A DNA stretch of 64,000 nucleotides, taken from Flavobacterium sp. HJ-32-4. Its GTDB lineage: Bacteria > Bacteroidota > Bacteroidia > Flavobacteriales > Flavobacteriaceae. Shown piece after piece: positions 7,971 to 16,597 of this stretch. Within the stretch, counting starts at the first letter, position 1, and every line of letters begins with the position of its first letter. The position numbers and the translations under genes are program-made. The stretch lies in the NCBI RefSeq assembly GCF_022532105.1, contig NZ_CP092832.1, forward strand, positions 1,703,001 to 1,767,000, in the 5' to 3' direction. The notes under the pieces were generated by a model. It was not told where the DNA came from and made no database searches. It saw only the letters and a list, made by a program, of their open reading frames with translations.

Positions 7971-8278
7971 TGGTTGCCGCTGCCGCTGTTTTCAAACCTA
8001 TAAAAGCTTTTCGAAATGGCCTAATGTTTTTTGATTTGAGTAGATTGAAGGGTGTTGTTTTTCAATGTTATCTTCCTACTATACGAGCGTCAGGAGTCAT
8101 AAAGCACGTTAGTGTTCGCTTTGTAATTCGAAGACATGTTTGGAGTAAACTCGGACTGTATTCTGCAATACAGTTTCCAAAATACTGGTGTGGATTGGAA
8201 AAGCGGTGCTACTGGTTCGGATTCCTATTATCAGTCAGATACGGTCTTACACGTATTTAATATTTACCGAGTTCGAAT
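7971..8278. other. Gene-free AT-richer gap
   Basis: About 300 bp with lower GC than the surroundings. An open frame of 105 codons on the + strand crosses it, but its product is basic, aromatic-rich and has no family-like pattern, so I do not call it. The sequence may be remnant DNA. Confidence 0.5.
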
Positions 8279-8623
8279 CTAATTCCTACAGTCGATCATA
8301 ACAGTCCCGGCTTGACAAATATAAACGTCATTAACTCTTGGATCCCCCTCATAATGCCGAGCTAAATCATCTCTTAGTTGATTGTATTCTTCCTGACTTG
8401 CCGGCGTTAGAATTTTGACGTTGATCAATCTGCCAATTGGCGCGATCTGATATAAACTATCTTCCGTTATTGTCAAGTGTTCTTTGACGCCCATGAAGCC
8501 ATAACTTTCATAGTTTGATTGTAAGGAGTCCACGAACGAGTCGCTTACTTTGTACACACTATTACGCGAGGTGCAGCTAACCACCACCACTAGAAATAAA
8601 AAGAAGGGTAAAATTCGTATCAT
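8279..8623 (-). CDS. Small lipoprotein, unknown function
   Basis: The start at 8623 gives MIRILPFFLFLVVVVSCTSRN, a textbook lipoprotein signal with lipobox VVSC. The 114-residue precursor has a soluble domain containing 'VDSLQSNYESYGFMGVKEHLTITEDSLYQI' and a C-terminal 'VYICQAGTVMIDCRN' with two cysteines. The coding sequence is AT-richer than neighbouring genes, as is the gap beside it, so the pair could be a recent acquisition. Not recognised as a family. Confidence 0.65.
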   Translation of the reverse strand: MIRILPFFLFLVVVVSCTSRNSVYKVSDSFVDSLQSNYESYGFMGVKEHLTITEDSLYQIAPIGRLINVKILTPASQEEYNQLRDDLARHYEGDPRVNDVYICQAGTVMIDCRN

Positions 8624-8858
8624 ATGATTTATTATAAATCGAAAGAATATTAAATAATTCAACTAATCGCCGTTTGCAATTGTTTGATTAGTATTGCTTT
8701 AAGTTGCTACTCTTGAAATACTCTAATATACCCAACCCCTCTCCCAACCCCAAATTCCCCCGCCCATCATCCTACTTTTCCGACTAACGTCGTGAGGGTG
8801 CGTAGATGTACGTAGGAAAAGTTCAGGCGTTGGGAGTTCGGGAGGGTTGGAGTAGACG

Positions 8859-9548
8859 TTAGGGGCCTTGTTCTATAATTTCCAGTACGTTACCCTCGAA
8901 GTCGACCTTGGCTTTGACGTAGTTCCGGACCATTCCGTTGAACGCATTCCGTCCCCGGAAGCTGGTACGCACCACCAAATAGTCTTCCATATCCCAATAC
9001 ACCGTATCGTCATGCTCATAGCTGTCGGGGTCGTTCATGACTTTTTTGATCAAGCGCGTCAATCCTGGGTGCGAACCGTCCAGGGAACTAAATTGTTTTT
9101 CTACAAGTTCTCTGTGTTCCTGCTGCTTTTTCTGGAAGTACTCAAGGGCACTTTCCCGTTCAAAATCGGCAAATTCCACCGTGTCGGTCGACGTTCGTAC
9201 GACCATCGAAATGTTGGCTTTCTTCAGGTAGAACACCCAATAGCGCAGGTTGGTGCTGTCTAACGTCTCGGGCTCACCCCAGTCCTTCCAGTTCGCGGTA
9301 GGCACCGGTTTTGCCACCAACGCCCTGACGCTGTCGATCCCGATTTTAAGCGGATCGTGATAGGTGGGTTTCGCCACTCCGCCGCATTTCCGATCGTCGG
9401 TTGAGATGGCGATAATGACTACCAGCACGATAAACGCGGCGGCTGGAAGGCACCCGAATCGCACGAGTTGTTGTTTTTTGCGCTTTCGAATGGCTTCCGG
9501 ACTGTAGTTTGCTTTCCAGTCGTCGGCAGGGGATTTGGATAGGTTCAT
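8859..9548 (-). CDS. Single-TM membrane protein, unknown function
   Basis: 229 residues. A basic cytosolic N-terminus (RKRKKQQLVRFG) precedes one hydrophobic segment at about 33-49 (PAAAFIVLVVIIAIS), and a soluble domain of about 180 residues follows. The soluble part has 'MVVRTSTDTVEFADFERESALEYFQKKQQEHRELVEKQFSSLDGSHPGL' and ends in 'VKAKVDFEGNVLEIIEQGP'. The pattern 'DGSHPGLTRLIKKVMNDPDSYEHDDTVYWDMEDYLVV..SFRGRNAFNG' occurs in uncharacterised bacterial membrane proteins. No enzyme motif is seen. Confidence 0.7.
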   Translation of the reverse strand: MNLSKSPADDWKANYSPEAIRKRKKQQLVRFGCLPAAAFIVLVVIIAISTDDRKCGGVAKPTYHDPLKIGIDSVRALVAKPVPTANWKDWGEPETLDSTNLRYWVFYLKKANISMVVRTSTDTVEFADFERESALEYFQKKQQEHRELVEKQFSSLDGSHPGLTRLIKKVMNDPDSYEHDDTVYWDMEDYLVVRTSFRGRNAFNGMVRNYVKAKVDFEGNVLEIIEQGP

Positions 9549-9639
9549 ACGCGGTGTTTTGTAAGGAAGCAGTGGGTGACATCATCACGGGTCAACCGGC
9601 TTCAGGCGGCAAGGTAAGGGGTTCTGGAAGGCGGATTGT

Positions 9640-9790
9640 ACGGTTTTCCGTAAGGGGTAGGAAAAGTTCGGGAGATCGGAAGTTGGTAAGTTCGGGAGAT
9701 CACACATCCATCCAACCACCCAATACCAACCACTAAAAAAACACTACCAAAGACCCACACCCAACCTCCAACATACCAAACCCACATTAC
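9640..9790. repeat. GTTCGGGAGATC / CCAACCACC word repeats
   Basis: The gap between divergent genes carries GAAAAGTTCGGGAGATCG, AAGTTGGTAAGTTCGGGAGATC and then CCAACCACCCAATACCAACCAC-like words. It belongs to the same class as the tracts at 10905, 15160 and 16110. Confidence 0.6.
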
Positions 9791-9796
9791 CGTCGT

Positions 9797-9804
9797 TATA
9801 TCTT
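9797..9804 (+). promoter_or_regulatory. Candidate -7 box TATATCTTTA region
   Basis: TATCTTTA, one base from the Bacteroidota -7 consensus TAnnTTTG, lies just over 10 bp before the ATG at 9818. No clear -33 box was found. Confidence 0.35.
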
Positions 9805-9817
9805 TAAAAACCGGCCT

Positions 9818-10909
9818 ATGCGTTCGTTACGTGTGTTGCTTTTTTTTGGTGTGTTCGTGTGCACAATGTGGGGATGTAAACAGCGCGCTGAGCCCGCGTT
9901 TGTACGGGCCACACACCGTCCCGGACCTGTCGATAGCCTGGCCAGTGATAAGGAGGTGGAGGCGTTCGTGCGCAAACAGGACACCCTACTGCGGCGTTTT
10001 AAGCTTCGACCGGTATCCGATTATGAAAAAGTGGACTTATTCTATGACCAAGAGGAGGTGTTTCGGCAAGTGCATCGCGTGAAGCCCCCACTTTTTGTCA
10101 GGGGGGATTTCGACAACAATGGCTATACTGATTTGGTGGTTTCGGGTGATGCGCGCTACGGTTGTGCCGATACGCTGTCGGTTTGCGGTTTTGAATCGAT
10201 TCTTTTCCTGCAATCAGCAACAGACACGGAAAAGCGCTACCTGAGCGGATGGTTTCGCGACCTGCTTGTCGTATATCCCGTGCAGCGCGACGGACACAGC
10301 CTGCTTGATGTGTTTACGATGCAAACGGCACGCACCGCGCAGGGTTCGAGCACGCTTACGCATACGTTATTGACCGTAAAAGAGGGGTATCCGGTTGAGT
10401 ATAATCCAAGTCCGGAGACCCACCAGATTGAAAAACTCGTACTCACCACCGACCCTTGTTTCGGCACCTGTCCTATGTTCACGCTGACGGTGCAGGGCGA
10501 TGGTCGGGCTACTTTCCAGGCGGATGCCTATAATTTCTCTGACGAGCCGCCTAAGGCCACCCGCCCGGTCCGGCCTGATGAACATCCCGAAAACAACTAT
10601 AATCTGTATCGGAGCATCTACAACGAGGGTACCTATAAAGGAACTATCCGAAAGGCAGACCTCGAGGCCGTTTTCTCCCTTCTCAATTATCTAGATTTCC
10701 CGCGATTACGTGACGAATACGCTGTTGGGGCAACCGATCTGCCCGGGGCTACGCTGACCATTACCTACGATGGCGGTAAGGTGAAACGTATTTTCGATTA
10801 CGGAAAGACCGGTACGTACGGACTCCAGGCGCTGTATAAAAAACTGGAAGCGCTTCGATATAACCAGAAGTGGACGCCGCGGCCGCCTGAGAATAGGAAA
10901 CGGAGGTGA
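9818..10909 (+). CDS. Lipoprotein with DUF6438-type domain
   Basis: 363 residues. The signal peptide ends in the lipobox MWGC. The middle has an FG-GAP/VCBS-like Ca-binding stretch ('RGDFDNNGYTDLVVSGD'). The C-terminal half (about 205-350) starts with 'EKLVLTTDPCFGTCPMFTLTVQGDGRATFQA'; the CFGTCP block is the hallmark of the DUF6438 family of Bacteroidota. It is anchored in the inner or outer membrane. No enzymatic role is known. It stands alone, with divergent and convergent neighbours separated by simple repeats. Confidence 0.8.
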   Translation: MRSLRVLLFFGVFVCTMWGCKQRAEPAFVRATHRPGPVDSLASDKEVEAFVRKQDTLLRRFKLRPVSDYEKVDLFYDQEEVFRQVHRVKPPLFVRGDFDNNGYTDLVVSGDARYGCADTLSVCGFESILFLQSATDTEKRYLSGWFRDLLVVYPVQRDGHSLLDVFTMQTARTAQGSSTLTHTLLTVKEGYPVEYNPSPETHQIEKLVLTTDPCFGTCPMFTLTVQGDGRATFQADAYNFSDEPPKATRPVRPDEHPENNYNLYRSIYNEGTYKGTIRKADLEAVFSLLNYLDFPRLRDEYAVGATDLPGATLTITYDGGKVKRIFDYGKTGTYGLQALYKKLEALRYNQKWTPRPPENRKRR

Positions 10910-11035
10910 GGGGAGAAGTTCGGAAGAAGTTCGGAAGAAGTTCGGAAGTTCGGAAGACGGGAAGACCAAAACCGGGAAGTAGTTGGGAAGATGCTACGTC
11001 CGTCCAACAACCAACCCCCAACAACCCCTTACCGT
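10905..11035. repeat. GAAGTTCGGAAGAA tandem word repeat
   Basis: AGAAGTTCGGA occurs four times in a row, then AAGTTCGGAAGACGGG, then CCAACAACCAACCCCCAACAACCCC words. It fills the whole gap between two convergent gene ends. Confidence 0.7.
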
Positions 11036-11038
11036 CTT

Positions 11039-13666
11039 TCAGAACCCCCACGTCATCTTCACCATCACATATCGCCCAATCAGGTTGTGGGCGCTTTCGG
11101 TGACGGCGTAGTCGGAGACGTTCCGCGTCAGGAAGCGGCTGTAGCCGGCGAGGTTTTTAGCAGTTAGGGCGTAGGAGGGGCCGTTTTTAAGAGGCGTCCA
11201 GTTGAGTTCGGTATCGAGGAAGAGGTAGGTGGGGCCGCTGTCAAGGCTGGGGCATATGTAGTTTGCAATTATGCTGCTATTGAAGGTGTTGCGGTGCCTG
11301 AACGTAATTTTGGTGCGTTGGGTCAACGTCGACATGGACAGCCGGGGCGATCCGTCGGCGGTGTAGGAGGAGGTGCGGTAGGAGGTTTTGGTTTCGCTAA
11401 AGATCTTTTTGCCGATAGTGCGTTTCGCACTTAGTTCGAGTAAAACCGACTCGTTTCGGATGCGCCGTATTTCGGAACCGTTTACGACATTATTCAGGAA
11501 ACCCAGCGTTCCCGACCCGTCGAACTGGAAGGTAGTGCGCAGCGCGTGTAGGTAGTTTTCAGCCGACGTCGAAAGCGTATAACTGCGCTGTGGGACATTG
11601 GCAAAAAAAGACCGACTGATGCTGATGTCCTGCCGGATTACGTGGTCATAGTAAAAGTTGGCCGGACGAAACGTGTGGCCAAGCGACACGTTGAACCGGG
11701 TCATCTCAAACAGGTTGTTATAGCTATAGCCCAATTGGTAGGTATGTGCCTTGAGGTAGCGCAGCGACGGCAGGTTGGAAAGGAAACCGCGGTAATCCGT
11801 TTGTATGGTTCCTGTAAACTGGCGGTCTTCAGAAGGGATCTCCTGGTCATAGCGATAGGTAAATGACAGGTTGCTTAGGTTGTTGAGGTCAAAAAGGGCC
11901 GTAAGTTGCGGCATCAGGCAGAAGGTCCCTGCCGCATCGTTGGAACCGGGTGATAGGAGCCGTAGGTCGTTATACGCTAGGGTGAGGCCGGTTCGGAAGG
12001 TGTAGCGTCTCCAGCTAAAGGCGACCTTGGGTGTGAGTGACGTAGACCGCGCGTTGAACGTCATGTCGTTCCGGAATTCTCCCCCTATCACAGCACCGTC
12101 CGTATCGCGCAGTGTTGACGTGAGTCGGTTCCGGATATCATCATGCCGTGCGTGCAACGCCCATTTATAATTGCCGGCATTGCGGAAATAAGAGGCGCGT
12201 AACGCCAGTACCTGCTTCTGAAAACGACTGTCCTGGTCGGAGGCCGCCAGTAGGGAGGAGGTATCAACCAGCGTGCCCGGATCGGTATACAGCGTTTGGG
12301 GATGGTCGGAAAGACTAAGGGAGGCGTCTGACACCAAGGCTTCCGTGTCGCTGATTTTATAGGTGGTTGCCAGCTGCTGCCGCAGATTCCGTTTTTCCGA
12401 TTGTACGGCCCCCGACTGCAAGGTGCCATTGTTGTTGCTTTGGTTGTTGTATGCCACTTCTGAAACGTTGACCTTCCCTTTGTATTCCCAATGGAAGTGG
12501 TCATTTTCTTTATTGACGAGTTGCATACTTAGATCAAGGAGTTGTGGGCGTTTGTAGATGGCATCGGCCTGATCGACGGAAAAGACGTCGTTTGGAAGGG
12601 TGATTCGCGTGTCCTGCGTGGCTGTTCGGAACAGACGATCCCGGTAGAAGCCGGCGCTCCATTTCAGGCTTGAACGGCGTAAGACCTTGTGAAGGGCGTA
12701 CAGGCTGGTGTAGAAATTGCGGTTTTCGCGGTGGAATTGCGGATCGAGCAGTGATCCGAAATCGCCTTCGCTGATAACATCTTTTGCTTCCGTATCGCGA
12801 TTCGCCAGTTGGTCGAGCGAGATGATCTCGGAGTTGAACTCGTAGGGACTGTTGTTGACGCCGATGTTGTTATAGGATGCGATCCCAAATCCTTTGATAC
12901 GACGGTTAACTGCCAGGCCCGACAGTTCACCCTGATAGCGGTCTTCCCATCCGTAGCCGAGTGCAGCATTTCCCGAAACGTCAGTTTTGCCTTTTTTCAG
13001 TACGAGATTTAGGGCAACCTCGTCGGAGTCGCGGATGCCTTTCAGAAGGCTGTTCTCTTCGTAGTGATCGATTCCCTGTACCTTTTCGATCATGTCGGCA
13101 CTGATGTTGCGGCTTCCGGTAGTGTAGTTGGTGTCGAAGAGGTCGTCGCCGTCGAGCAGCATCTTCTTGATACTTTTGCCTTTGTATTTTATTTCGCCAT
13201 TTGCTTCAACCTTGATGCCGGGTAATTTCGCCAGAAGGTCTTCGACGACGCGTTCGCTGCCATCCCGGAAGCGTTCGGGGTTGTATTCTAGCGTGTCCTG
13301 CGCCTGTCTCAATGCAGGAGGGGGACCCACCTGTATCTCCTGTAGTTGCGTCACTCGTTTGGTTAAATGGATATCCAGCTTTACGACCCCGTTTTGAGGC
13401 GGATGGTCGGCGAGGGAAATGACGATGGTTTCGTGCTGTAGATCGGAAACTTCGAGGTAGGCGGATGCGGTGGTGGTAACCTTGATCCGAAAGGCTCCAT
13501 CCGTAGCAGAGGTGGTGAACTGGCGGATGACGTCGCCCTCGCGTATAATTATATTGGCACCGCTAACGGGTCCGTCTTCATCGGAAACCTTCCCGTTTAT
13601 GATGAACTGAGACCGGGCGGTTACCGACGTGAGAAGGGCAAGAATACAAAGCAGAATCGATTTCAT
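11039..13666 (-). CDS. Outer-membrane TonB-type receptor paired with GLPGLI protein
   Basis: 875 residues. A signal peptide (MKSILLCILALLTSVTARSQ) is followed by a carboxypeptidase-regulatory-like domain at about 20-100. A plug-like region at about 125-225 ('ERVVEDLLAKLPGIKVEANGEIKYKGKSIKKMLLDGDDLFDTNY') precedes a long beta-barrel ending in an aromatic terminus (VMVKMTWGF). It has no SusC-type TonB box and no SusD partner. The ATG overlaps the GLPGLI stop by 4 bp, so the two are coupled. GLPGLI genes commonly sit with such receptors in flavobacteria; cargo unknown, metal or peptide uptake possible (inference). Confidence 0.88.
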   Translation of the reverse strand: MKSILLCILALLTSVTARSQFIINGKVSDEDGPVSGANIIIREGDVIRQFTTSATDGAFRIKVTTTASAYLEVSDLQHETIVISLADHPPQNGVVKLDIHLTKRVTQLQEIQVGPPPALRQAQDTLEYNPERFRDGSERVVEDLLAKLPGIKVEANGEIKYKGKSIKKMLLDGDDLFDTNYTTGSRNISADMIEKVQGIDHYEENSLLKGIRDSDEVALNLVLKKGKTDVSGNAALGYGWEDRYQGELSGLAVNRRIKGFGIASYNNIGVNNSPYEFNSEIISLDQLANRDTEAKDVISEGDFGSLLDPQFHRENRNFYTSLYALHKVLRRSSLKWSAGFYRDRLFRTATQDTRITLPNDVFSVDQADAIYKRPQLLDLSMQLVNKENDHFHWEYKGKVNVSEVAYNNQSNNNGTLQSGAVQSEKRNLRQQLATTYKISDTEALVSDASLSLSDHPQTLYTDPGTLVDTSSLLAASDQDSRFQKQVLALRASYFRNAGNYKWALHARHDDIRNRLTSTLRDTDGAVIGGEFRNDMTFNARSTSLTPKVAFSWRRYTFRTGLTLAYNDLRLLSPGSNDAAGTFCLMPQLTALFDLNNLSNLSFTYRYDQEIPSEDRQFTGTIQTDYRGFLSNLPSLRYLKAHTYQLGYSYNNLFEMTRFNVSLGHTFRPANFYYDHVIRQDISISRSFFANVPQRSYTLSTSAENYLHALRTTFQFDGSGTLGFLNNVVNGSEIRRIRNESVLLELSAKRTIGKKIFSETKTSYRTSSYTADGSPRLSMSTLTQRTKITFRHRNTFNSSIIANYICPSLDSGPTYLFLDTELNWTPLKNGPSYALTAKNLAGYSRFLTRNVSDYAVTESAHNLIGRYVMVKMTWGF

Positions 13667-14379
13667 TCAACAAGATACTCGCGGAATCCTTTGGAAAGCG
13701 GCCGGGTTTCGCCGTCGGGTGTAACGATTTTGTAGAGGAATTCTTCGTACTTCTGGCGGTAAATCTCCCGGAACTTTTCGAAACTCATCGCTTTTTTGCC
13801 GCTGTGCGGGTTGTTGTATTTCTTTTTGGTGTTCGCGAATGTGACTTTCTCGGCCCTGATGCGAAAAGCGGCAATGGCATCATCGGACTGGGCTTCCAGT
13901 ATCATGCCAGGCAGGCCAAGTAACTTCCAGGGGCCATCGGAAACGGGGATGTCTTTAGTGAAAAAAACCTCGAACGTACGGCCCCGGTGTACACCGATTG
14001 CTTTCTGGCACTTGTATCCTGCGATTACTTTGGTTTCCTCTCCGATACGCCATTCGATGGTAGGAAGTGTGTCGATTACGTCAAAACTTTTGAATTTGAT
14101 ATGATCGGGGTATGAGCAGGTACGCTTTTTTAGGTCCTTGTAGAATATCCAGTTCTCGTTAATGGATAGTTGCGTGCCTTCCTGCGTGGCTTGCGTACGG
14201 CTGCCCTCGAAGTCTTCCTCATATAGCGACTCCTGGCCATTGCCTTCAAGATAGGTTTTGAGATAGGTGGTGTAGTTGGTTGGCACGTCTACGATCTCCA
14301 TTTGGTAGACGACTTGATAATCCTGGGCGAACAGCATGCCCGACAGAGAGGCAAAAAGTAAAGCTAGTATGTTTTTCAT
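13663..14379 (-). CDS. GLPGLI family secreted protein
   Basis: The start at 14379 gives MKNILALLFASLSGMLFAQ, a signal peptide; the longer frame from 14415 is less likely. The 238-residue product carries the family signature as 'WKLLGLPGMILEAQSDD', preceded by 'GYKCQKAIGVHRGRTFEVFFTKDIPVSDGPW' with the conserved Tyr-Lys-Cys. The GLPGLI family is restricted to Bacteroidota and its function is unknown; linkage to a receptor suggests a periplasmic or surface role in uptake. It is the first gene of a two-gene operon, with a 4-bp overlap to the receptor. Confidence 0.92.
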   Translation of the reverse strand: MKNILALLFASLSGMLFAQDYQVVYQMEIVDVPTNYTTYLKTYLEGNGQESLYEEDFEGSRTQATQEGTQLSINENWIFYKDLKKRTCSYPDHIKFKSFDVIDTLPTIEWRIGEETKVIAGYKCQKAIGVHRGRTFEVFFTKDIPVSDGPWKLLGLPGMILEAQSDDAIAAFRIRAEKVTFANTKKKYNNPHSGKKAMSFEKFREIYRQKYEEFLYKIVTPDGETRPLSKGFREYLVE

Positions 14380-14457
14380 GGGTATGGATATAGAAAAAAC
14401 ACCATGACAGAGCATAGTGTTTTTGTTGGCATTTATGACGATAAATCGATAAGGGAA

Positions 14458-14745
14458 TTAATTCTGAGAAAGGCTCTTTGTAAGCGCTTTTTTCGCGTCT
14501 GGATTCCTATCCAGCAGTATGGTCTTGGCCGCTTGGCAATTGTCATATAAGGGCATGTCGCTACACATGGTGTAGGAGTCGCATTTCTCCCCGAAATAAT
14601 AGAGTGTAGCCGTACAACACGTGTACACCTCTTCGTTCTGGCCTTTTTGGACTTCCTGATTTAGGTCTGCGGACGGTTCCTTACGCTCATTTGCAAAAAC
14701 ACCGGCAGAAGCAATCAACGCTCCGATTAAAAAGATTCTCTTCAT
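14458..14745 (-). CDS. Small secreted Cys-rich protein
   Basis: 95 residues with a signal peptide (MKRIFLIGALIASAGVFA). The mature part has five cysteines, including VYTCCTATLYYFGEKCDSYTMC. This is reminiscent of small secreted flavobacterial peptides that occur near GLPGLI genes. Function unknown; the cysteines suggest disulphides or metal binding. It lies about 80 bp upstream of the GLPGLI gene on the same strand. Confidence 0.65.
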   Translation of the reverse strand: MKRIFLIGALIASAGVFANERKEPSADLNQEVQKGQNEEVYTCCTATLYYFGEKCDSYTMCSDMPLYDNCQAAKTILLDRNPDAKKALTKSLSQN

Positions 14746-14888
14746 TTTGAATGGCTTTAATAATTACTGATGTGATTAGGTGGGTAGCTTCCCTTTCAGG
14801 AATTTGTGCAAATATTCATACAAAAAAGACGCGCGTCAATTATCAAGTTGTTCTAAACTAGAACCTATTGGAATAATTTGTTAACACG

Positions 14889-14918
14889 TTGATTGTTTGA
14901 AAAAAAACAGTAATTTTC
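14889..14918 (+). promoter_or_regulatory. Candidate Bacteroidota promoter for the XRE gene
   Basis: TTG at 14889-14891 and TAATTTTC at 14911-14918 are separated by 19 bp. They match the -33 TTG and -7 TAnnTTTG consensus except for the last base. The predicted start gives a short leader before ATG 14951. Confidence 0.45.
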
Positions 14919-14950
14919 CGCTCCCCAAAACCATCTAATTTACCTAATAA

Positions 14951-15163
14951 ATGACCATGGTTGAGCGGGCATTGGAAGCCATCAGGCTGCAACGTTTAGT
15001 GAAACAGTATTCACAGGAATATGTAGCGATGAGGTTGAATGTATCACAGAGCTACTACGCCAGATTAGAGTCGGGTAAGGCACCGCTCTCCCTCCCACAA
15101 TTTTTTACGCTAACCGATATATTGGAAATCGACCGCGTCGCTTTTTTTGCGGCGTTGGGGTGA
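14951..15163 (+). CDS. XRE-family helix-turn-helix regulator
   Basis: 70 residues, essentially one HTH_3 domain: 'RLVKQYSQEYVAMRLNVSQSYYARLESGKAPLSLPQFFTLTDIL'. The helices at about 22-29 and 33-42 are the expected HTH. The protein ends soon after the domain, so it lacks a sensor and probably acts as a dimeric repressor or partner. It stands alone between simple repeats; the neighbour targets are unknown. A shorter start at the second Met (14957) is equally possible. Confidence 0.85.
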   Translation: MTMVERALEAIRLQRLVKQYSQEYVAMRLNVSQSYYARLESGKAPLSLPQFFTLTDILEIDRVAFFAALG

Positions 15164-15225
15164 GGGAGAAGTCCGAGAGTCGAAAGTCGAAAGTCGAAAG
15201 TCTGAAAGTCGGAGGTCCGAAAGTT
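15160..15225. repeat. GAAAGTCGAAAGTC word repeat
   Basis: CGAAAGT units follow directly after the XRE stop, then TCGGAGGTCCGAAAGTTG. The tract is degenerate and non-coding. Confidence 0.6.
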
Positions 15226-15260
15226 GTCCAATGACTAACTACTAACCACCACCAACCCCA

Positions 15261-15307
15261 AAAAAAAGACCTGCCAGGCCACGCCTCACAGGTCTTCTAT
15301 TTTTTTG
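15261..15307. terminator. Bidirectional intrinsic terminator
   Basis: A-tract, stem AAGACCTG / CAGGTCTT (15266-15273 with 15289-15296), then a run of T at 15300-15306. It serves the XRE gene on the + strand and the beta-barrel gene on the - strand. Confidence 0.75.
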
Positions 15308-15359
15308 AAATTACGTCCGTCGTCCGAACTCCTGATCTTCCGAACTTCTTCCGATCTCC

Positions 15360-15920
15360 TTAAAACCGAAACCCTACTCCGGCTCGCAGGCTGGTCAGGT
15401 TTTGGTTGTAAGAATCTTTCACAGGCACATTGCCCGTGAGTTTTACGTAGTCGTATTGTATTTGCACGAAAAGTCCGGCGATGATGTCATAGGCCAGGCC
15501 CACATTGGCGTTAACACCGTATTGCGGATCGGCATCGGCGATCGCTTCCCCGTCAAGGGTACCCGATGAATTGAAAAGTACGGTCGTGTATCCGATGCCT
15601 ATCGAAGGATGTAGTTTAATAGCAGGTTCGAGGCTGAACTCGGCAAATGCACGTGGCTGCACCGGAATCGCGTAGGTGAGGTAGTCCTGGGTGTCATTAA
15701 GCTGTTTGTCGTACATCAGGCTGGCGTTGACGGAAAGGCCCACACGCACCACTGGTACACTTACAAAGGCCCATTTGAATCCGGCATCTACCAGTCCGGT
15801 GTAATTATCGCCATATACGTTGTTGCCCGTAGGAAGGGTATAATGCGCCTCAATGCTCCATTTCTTCTGCGCCGAAAGTGACGCCGCACACAGTAATAAT
15901 AAAAGAGTAATTTTTTTCAT
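15360..15920 (-). CDS. Outer-membrane beta-barrel protein
   Basis: The start at 15920 gives MKKITLLLLLCAASLSAQ, a signal peptide. The open frame extends 123 codons further upstream, but that part is translated simple repeat (SSEVREKIG... type) and not protein. The 186-residue product alternates beta strands ('WSIEAHYTLPTG', 'YGVNANVGLAYDIIAGLFVQIQYDYV') and ends in 'SLRAGVGFRF', the aromatic C-terminal strand of OmpW/OmpA-type barrels. No ligand can be inferred. Confidence 0.85.
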   Translation of the reverse strand: MKKITLLLLLCAASLSAQKKWSIEAHYTLPTGNNVYGDNYTGLVDAGFKWAFVSVPVVRVGLSVNASLMYDKQLNDTQDYLTYAIPVQPRAFAEFSLEPAIKLHPSIGIGYTTVLFNSSGTLDGEAIADADPQYGVNANVGLAYDIIAGLFVQIQYDYVKLTGNVPVKDSYNQNLTSLRAGVGFRF

Positions 15921-15954
15921 GATGGTTTTGTTTGGCGCAAAGATAGGAATTGAG

Positions 15955-16215
15955 GGTTGAGTGGTGAGTGTTGAGTTTTGAGTTTTGGGTTTTGGGTGGG
16001 AAGAGGGGTGGTGGGTAATAGGTATTGGGTATAGGGTAAGAGGTATAAGGTAAAGGGTATGGGTTAAAGGGTGTTTTGAAAAGGGTAAGCTTGGTTGGTG
16101 GCGCGATGGTTTCCCAACTCCGCACTTCCACACTTCCGAACTTCTTCCGATCTTCCGAACTCCCGAACTCCCGATCTTCTCCCGAACTTCCGAACTTCTT
16201 CCAACTTCTCTCCTT
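15955..16215. repeat. Run of GAGTTTTGG, GGGTATTGGGTA and CTTCCGAACTTC word repeats
   Basis: Three different word families follow one another: GTTTTGGG words (15970-16005), GGTATAAGGTAAAGGG words (16010-16075) and TTCCGAACTCCCGA words (16110-16210). The last is the reverse complement of the family seen at 10905. Confidence 0.7.
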
Positions 16216-16226
16216 ATCTTTACCCC

Positions 16227-16535
16227 ATGAAAGGCCTTCTCCTTCTTTTCGCTTTTTACCTCTTCGCGCTGGCAGTTGTGCCGTGTCACGATGCAGGCGA
16301 GTGTTCAGAGGTGCGGAAGGAAATCGCGGCGCACGACCACGAGGGAGAAGAAGAACAATGCCCTCCGTTCTGTGTTTGCGCCTGCTGCGGTACGGTAATG
16401 GCCACGCCGCAAGCTCCCGTTTGGTACACAGCGGGAACAGTCACGCCTGAGTATCCCGACCACACGTATGGTTACGTTTCACCGGCTCCTGACACCCCGT
16501 CAACCGGCATCTGGCAACCGCCCAGGATGGCGTAA
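16227..16535 (+). CDS. DUF6660-like secreted Cys-rich protein
   Basis: The start at 16227 gives MKGLLLLFAFYLFALAVVPCHD; the longer frame reads through simple repeats. The 102-residue product contains a signal peptide or signal anchor, a His/Glu-rich stretch (AHDHEGEEEQ) and CPPFCVCACCG with five cysteines within 10 residues. It ends in a Pro-rich tail. This layout matches the DUF6660 family, which in flavobacteria precedes TonB receptor genes. The Cys and His clusters suggest metal handling, which would make the next gene a metal or metallophore receptor (inference). Confidence 0.75.
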   Translation: MKGLLLLFAFYLFALAVVPCHDAGECSEVRKEIAAHDHEGEEEQCPPFCVCACCGTVMATPQAPVWYTAGTVTPEYPDHTYGYVSPAPDTPSTGIWQPPRMA

Positions 16536-16597
16536 TGCTTTCGACTCCCGTTTTTAAGAACGGGTATTTTTCGCATTACTCATCCTAATTTCAATTC

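Noticed and set aside
7943..8260. 105-codon open frame on the + strand
   Set aside because: It starts antisense to the end of a called gene, runs through an AT-rich gap and has no family-like pattern, signal or conserved block.
15921..16289. N-terminal extension of the beta-barrel protein at 15360
   Set aside because: It is translated simple repeat with many S, E, V, R and P words; the signal peptide begins at 15920.
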